This document shows, piece by piece, positions 58,389 through 64,000 of a DNA stretch of 64,000 nucleotides. The notes under the pieces were generated by a model, which made no database searches, had not been told where the DNA came from, and saw only the letters and a program-made list of their open reading frames with translations. Each line of letters opens with the position of its first letter. Positions within the stretch are counted from its first letter, which is position 1. A program made the position numbers and the translations under genes. Origin of the DNA: Paracentrotus lividus (taxonomy: Eukaryota > Echinodermata > Echinoidea > Camarodonta > Echinidae); the NCBI GenBank assembly GCA_940671915.1, contig CALNVZ010003432.1:13941426-14005425 (forward strand), in the 5' to 3' direction.

Positions 58389-59523
58389 ACCTTTGTCTTT
58401 CATCCCTCTCTCCCCTTTTTTCTCTCCTGTCTCCCTCCCTCTCTCTCTATCTTCTCTCTCTTTTGCATAGGGTTGTTTGAACATTCATATTCATTGGTTC
58501 TTACTCCAATATTCTGACAACCTTCCTGCATCCCGGTTCTACTCACATTTACCAAATTGGGATGGTTGATGACAATCTATCAATTTATCAATCAATCAGT
58601 CACATAAATTAGACATCAACACCAAGCTAGCAATCATTTAATCAACAGTGTACCAGTCTCCAAATGTTTCAACTATCAATCAAGCATTACATCATCTTCA
58701 TAGTTATTTCAATCACCATGTCCAATAAATCAATCAACTCAATTGATCAACCAACCAACTATCCAGTCATTTTAGCAATTTGGACTTTTGTAAAGGAATA
58801 TGGTACAGCGTAACACAAATTTTGTGAAATTACATGTCAGTCTTTATTTTCAGTTGAATTTGTCTTTTTCGATTTTACACTTGTTTCATCCATCCTGTAA
58901 CAAAACAAAAAGGAGGGGGAAAAAATAAAATAAAAATCTGTACGTTCAATGCTCAACGTGTCTCCTCCTCTTTCGATGCACAACCTGTTTGTTGAAGAAA
59001 AAAAAAAATGCCACTGATTGTTGACATTCAGACAATCCAAAAGATCATGAACGATCATCAAAAGGGATCAAAAATCTTACCCTCCATCTCACTTGTTCTG
59101 CACCCCATCCTGACTACCACTAACACACCACTGAAGACAACTTGGAAGGCTACAATGCTATAATAGGAAATACATATTCCTGTTCACTCATGCATGAAAT
59201 CATAATCCCCAATTCTACAAATTTCTCTTAGCAAACCCCAACTCATCATAATTGATCAGTAATTCTGCATATCGTCCTCAATTCCATAAGCTTCAAATAA
59301 CTTTCCTCATACAACTTGGTAGGGCAATTCCTGCGCACCCTAATTCCATACCCTTTACAAAAGTGAATGCTGCTCATTCATGCATGACTTATTTTCGGAC
59401 TTTTGGTGTCATATGAAATTTGGGATAATGAGCTTTCCATACATATAAATTTCATTACCTAAAATCAAATTATTTTTCATTTGGCAGCCATTTCAAAAGT
59501 GTATAGTTTTTTCGGGGACGCCC

Positions 59524-59524
<1 letters not shown>
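57887..59524. mobile_element. TA-flanked foldback element, CAGGGCGTCCC end
   Basis: Left end CAGGGCGTCCCGAAAAGAAC, right end the near-inverse gttttttcggggacgcccg, TA at 57,885-57,886 and 59,525-59,526. Arms of ~410 bases (57,887-58,305; 59,120-59,524) surround a loop with a (CT)n microsatellite (58,314-58,462) and a caatcaatca-rich stretch (58,565-58,765). Its termini match the element at 51,210. Open frames in the arms are not gene-like. Confidence 0.8.
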
Positions 59525-59559
<35 letters not shown>

Positions 59560-59697
59560 CGGATAACCCATTGACTGACTGAACCCTACCCCTACGATTG
59601 ATATACGATGATCTTCGAAGACTGAATCCCGGTATTTAGAAAAGATGATTTATTTATTTTTATTTTTATTTTTATTTTTTTTAAATGAAACATTATA

Positions 59698-60539
59698 CCG
59701 AGTGAGTCAAAAAAAACTTTACACCTAGAAAAATGTCAATAAAAGAAAATCAATTTATAAACCCCAAATTATTTTACATATTCTGAAAGAGTAACTCCTC
59801 CCGCATCTTCTGGTACCATTTTTGTGTGGTATGTCTTTACGCTTGGATGAACACGACGCATTGTTTGCGAACATGTCATTTTCGAATTGTGCCAGAATGG
59901 GAGTAAAATCAAAACAACAAAAAGCTAGAAAAAAGCAACTTCATCCTGATTAAAGTAGCATAACTTTTTAACGAAAATGTCTTCCGCTTAATAACTTGGC
60001 AGGGTTGTTTTTACACATATTGACTACATTTTGTATGAAAATCAGATAGATCTGTGGAGTTAGGCATGAGTGAGCACACGTCAAAGACAAAATAATCACT
60101 TTTCGAAAGTATTAGGAAGCCTTTTTTGGTCTGTCAGTGGCAATTTAGTCTTTAATGTGTACTCATTCGTGCATTACTTCACGAGTCAATCTAATTTTCA
60201 TACAAAATGTAGACAATATGTGTAACAACAACTCTGCCATGTTATTAAGCGGAAGACATTTTCGTTAAAAAGTTATGCTACTTTAATCAGGATGAAGTTG
60301 CTTTTTTCTAGCTCTTTGTTGTTTTGATTTTACCCCCATTCTGGCACAATTCAAAATTGACATGTTCGCAAACAATGCGTCGTGTTCATCCAAGCGTAAA
60401 GACATACCACACAAAAATGATACCAGAAGATGCGGGAGGAGTTACTCTTTCAGAATATGTAAAATAATTTGGGGTTTATAAATTGATTTTATTTTTATTG
60501 ACATTTTTCTAGGTGTAAAGTTTTTTTTGACTCACTCGG
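59698..60539. mobile_element. TA-flanked foldback element, CCGAGTGAGTC end
   Basis: CCGAGTGAGTCAAAAAAAAC and its inverse, TA at 59,696-59,697 and 60,540-60,541. The arms of ~420 bases meet near 60,115, giving an almost complete palindrome. No transposase. Confidence 0.85.
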
Positions 60540-60601
60540 TAGAAGAAAAAAATGTTAAGTGTACTCTTCTAGTAAAATTAATGTGTTTCGTGTTATGATT
60601 T

Positions 60602-60854
60602 ATGCGGCGGTCACAACTCGTCGTAGCCTACGGGGCACGTGCCATCGACGTAGCCTGCGTTGCATGTGCAATGCACGCACAGGTCCTGGGTCAACTTCTG
60701 CGATTCCTGCGTTTCTGTACTAAGGGTATTGTAAAAACCTCCTGTACGTCGTACATGCATTGTACCTGCGAGGTACCTCCGCTGCACGATTTTTCTACGA
60801 AATCCGTCGTAGGGAGTTGCACGTCGAAGGTACGGCGAGTTGTGATCGCCGCAT
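60602..60854. mobile_element. GC-rich MITE with GCGGCGGTCACAACTCG ends
   Basis: ATGCGGCGGTCACAACTCG and CGAGTTGTGATCGCCGCAT are inverted ends. The interior has gtcgta/tacgac words and is far more GC-rich than its surroundings. The open frame inside follows the repeat and is not taken as a gene. Confidence 0.75.
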
Positions 60855-63800
60855 TATTTCTTTAAGATCTTAAAATTGACATTTAACTGATATTCCAAAA
60901 GGAGCTAAATTCATAAAAATAATTAAATATTGAAGTCGATAGCTAGATTTTTAAAAACACGATTTAATTGATCGAAGACAAGTGCCCAATCATATGTATC
61001 AAATTAAATTTACAGTGGATGAGCATGATAAGAGAAAGTGGTATATTTAAAACGTTGATTTACTCTAAAACACAAAAAGTGGATTTAACTCCTTTTGAAA
61101 TCAAACTCTGCATATATATATAGATATATATAGATATATGGATATATGGATATATCGAATTTGAAGATGACAGAGAAGCTCTTTTGAAAGCCTTTCTCAG
61201 TTTCCTGATTTCAAATATCCAAGTGAAAAGGTACCAACAAATTCCGGGCGGATTTTTCTCTTCCAAAACATATCATGAAACTTACGATAGAATGTTCATA
61301 CTTCAAACAAAACACCTTCAAAATTGGGACATTTTCTTCAAAAATGATGATTAAGCACTTTCCCATGTAGAGTACCGATAGTAGCAATATTATCTGAAAT
61401 ATATCTGGGTTTTTTTTACCAATAACACTAAAAAAAAATCATTCATTGATAATTGTGACTTTATCGAAATACGAATCCGGGAATTCCTATTTTAATTAAT
61501 TGCGTGTACTAAACATCAACATGAATGACGCCAACACCAAAAACAGAAAAACTTTAGGGAATTGTTAAATATATTTCAGTCAATTCTAACAAATCTACTT
61601 AAATAAATGGTAAATATGTTCAAGATTAGTAATCTAAGATCATGTTCTCAATTTTATTCCATCTGACTATATCCAAAGCACCACGTCTCCCCCAAAATAA
61701 TTCATTCCTTAAAGTATTCATTGCCAATCATTATTCTTGATAGAATAATATTCGTACGTGATACAGTTTATACTTCATTTTGCCTACAGCGGTTATGAAA
61801 CTTTGACATTGACTTTTTCAAAGCAAAAAACTTGAAGTCCCCTATGACCCTCATTTAAAACATGTTTAGTGTAGTGCCCATCAACTATATAATCTGGATA
61901 TTGTATGTAATAACAAGCCAATAGTCAATCATTAATGGGGCCTCGTATGTAGTTTCGTTTGCAAGTCATGTTAGTGTTTGGCAACATCTATAAATATGTT
62001 CTACTTGATCACACGAATCAGCAAATATATGTCGCCAATTTTTTAATAGACCTCTTTTGACCCAAAATGGAGGTCAAAGGTCAGGCCTCATTAACATAAA
62101 CATAATTTTCTTCAAATTGTGTCAAATTTGGTATCAAATTGTAGATAATTTTATAACTAGCAATAAAGTCTAATAACATTTTTTCACCCGACCAGCCAGT
62201 TTTGAGCAAAATGCAAATTAGTCTTTTTATGCAAAATTCAATGCATAATTGAGTCAAGCTTCACGACAATCAGACATAACATATCCATAGATAATATCAA
62301 TAGCAACTAATCGAGAATACAACATAGGTCATACCAGCCTGATATTGTTGCCACATTCTGGTGACACTTATGACCTTAAAATTAGAGCAAAGGTCAATTT
62401 ATAGGGGAGACCGGGGATGGACGTTACAAAATTCACATTTTGGGCAAGATAATTCTTATGAAAGAACTCCAGCACTCCATCTTGGGTTTGTAGTTAGCCT
62501 ATTATGTTTGCTAAACCTGAGGCATATAAAACTTGAAAACATGTAAACATATCAATTCTAGTTGTACACTTAAGAGATTGAGGGCGCTACCATTCTACTC
62601 AAAGCGAACGTGCCCATTGACTTTTTTTGTTTTTGGACAGTTTTTCACTTTATTTTCTTTATTGTGGCGAGCAACTACCTTTTCAAAGAAATGTTCAACT
62701 TGAATAAGTATGCTAAGAGTCTGAATTTTTCAAAAATAGGAATAACTTATTGCAAAGGAAAAAAAAAGTCCTGTCACTTGTGTCAATTCGAAAGCCTAGT
62801 CAGATCAAATTCCTGTACAATATGGTATATTTTGCTCTCAAAATAGCTCATGCGCTGCATAGTTTTGATCTTCGATGCCGCATTATACTATTATAGCTTA
62901 TTTTTCACAGGGCAATTAAAAGCTTGAATTCTCAGCTTTCCGGAGATGGTACATTCATTTTAATTGATTAAAAAAAAGTCCTGTCACTTTGAACATAATC
63001 ATAAGAGGTTCTTTCCTCGACTAGTCAATAGTTACGCTTATCACATGCATATCGCATAGAAACATGTGAACGGCGTCTTCACAAGACTTGTGACAAGTTC
63101 ACAATCTATGTCGTTGTTTTGAGCATCAATTTATATGAATTGCATATTCTGATTACAACTTCAGCACAATAATGTTATAAGCTTGCCCAAATGTGTATTT
63201 CCTCCATATGGTCTGGAGAATCTATTAACTAACAACATGATAAAAGTTCATCAATTTCTTTCATCTCTACGAGTAGATTGCTCAACCGAACGGACAATAC
63301 CATTTCACGGGAGGGAAGTCTTCTTACGCGGGTTTTTGTGAGCTAATTTATTATTGCAGCCAGATGTATAGATTTCTGCGCTTCTCAGCCGTATTTCCAA
63401 CGTCACTTTGTTGCGTCTGGCCTCTTAGATAATGGACGCGCCTTGTTTAATTACGATTTAATGCCGCACATTGGTATACGTTAACTTTACATTTTACATA
63501 GAGTAGAATTGATAGGGTACATGCAGGTAAAATGGGCCAGCAGGTAATATGGGCCACCTGAAGCAAATCATGTCGTGACCGTCGACCGGTGACCGGTGAC
63601 CGGTGTGAGCACCATAATGTTGTTCATATGAACTGTATACGCAAATACATCGTCGTGAGAGCATCTGATGCCGAAATTTCTCTGAGAAAACTGCTGAAAA
63701 CCAACAAGGTAGGTGAAACTTACGGCATTTTTTTACCCTGATTTGATATTTGATATTTCACAGAATGTGATGGTGAAAGAGTGTTTGAGGGGGTAACCTC

Positions 63801-64000
63801 AATTGTTTTGTATATTTAGTAAGCTTATAGTTTCATTTTGATCATACTAGCGTGTACAGGTCAATTGTTTTAGTAAAGGGGGTGCAATGTGGCATTGAAT
63901 GCTTGCCTGAACACAGCAACATTAGTGCAGGTAATATGGGACATCCAAAATGGCGGAAGTGATTCTGGTACTTAGTATTGGGATGAGGCATCAATCTCTT
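60855..64000. other. Gene-poor right end
   Basis: AT-rich, no supported gene. A TATA/GATATA patch lies at 61,110-61,158, a segment at 62,105-62,150 resembles the first 70 bases of the window (tttggtatcaaatt.agat), and ggtaatatgggcc-type words recur near 63,527-63,560 and 63,930, with three accggtg units at 63,585-63,605. Confidence 0.5.

Noticed and set aside
60602..60865. Open frame of 87 codons
   Set aside because: It coincides with a GC-rich MITE whose inverted ends define it; the frame follows from composition.
63627..63708. Possible short exon starting at ATG 63,627 and ending AACAAG|GTAGGTG
   Set aside because: Open for only 27 codons with no recognisable domain and no partner exon; too weak to list.

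Overview
The window is animal genomic DNA. Genes are split by introns with GT-AG sites, most of the sequence is non-coding, and it is crowded with foldback elements, MITEs, microsatellites and a Penelope-like retroelement. The protein families (somatomedin-B 7TM receptors, proteinase-K-type subtilase, THAP and kringle exons) and the frequent 'taggcctat'-type words suggest a deuterostome invertebrate, most likely an echinoderm such as a sea urchin. The taxon is inference. Many differences between repeated segments are one-base indels, so part of the assembly may be weakly polished and apparent frameshifts should be read with care.

Layout. 1-4.47 kb: a large inverted repeat with a TA-flanked foldback element and a (TTA)n tract inside it. 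4.65-8.47 kb, minus strand: five exons of a secreted subtilisin-like protease (signal peptide, I9 propeptide, catalytic Asp, catalytic His). They carry frameshifts and a 1.26-kb hAT-like element in an intron; the serine exon would lie left of the window. 14.2-19.5 kb, minus: intact receptor gene 1. 22.9-38.6 kb, minus: receptor gene 2, whose large exon is cut in two by an 11.3-kb insertion with ~250-bp inverted ends, plus one frameshift. 49.4-56.0 kb, plus: intact receptor gene 3. 56.5-56.7 kb, minus: a lone partial kringle exon. 57-60.9 kb: more foldback elements. The last 3 kb hold no gene I can support.

The three receptors share one design: a signal-peptide exon ending in phase 1; one very large exon coding an eight-cysteine somatomedin-B-like domain, a long cysteine-rich N-glycosylated ectodomain and TM1-TM5; and a short last exon coding TM6, TM7 and the tail. 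The last exon is almost the same in all three although the ectodomains have diverged greatly, which points to gene conversion or very strong constraint.

An ~8.5-kb block occurs twice (26,977-35,405 and 37,903-46,437). Each copy holds a receptor signal-peptide exon, three MITE/foldback elements, a decayed THAP exon on the plus strand, a broken Penelope-like element (RT with YIDD, GIY-YIG endonuclease, hammerhead-like core) and two THAP-domain exons on the minus strand. The right copy supplies the first exon of receptor gene 2. The left copy lies inside the insertion that breaks the same gene, so either a real rearrangement or an assembly/haplotype artefact must be decided with reads.
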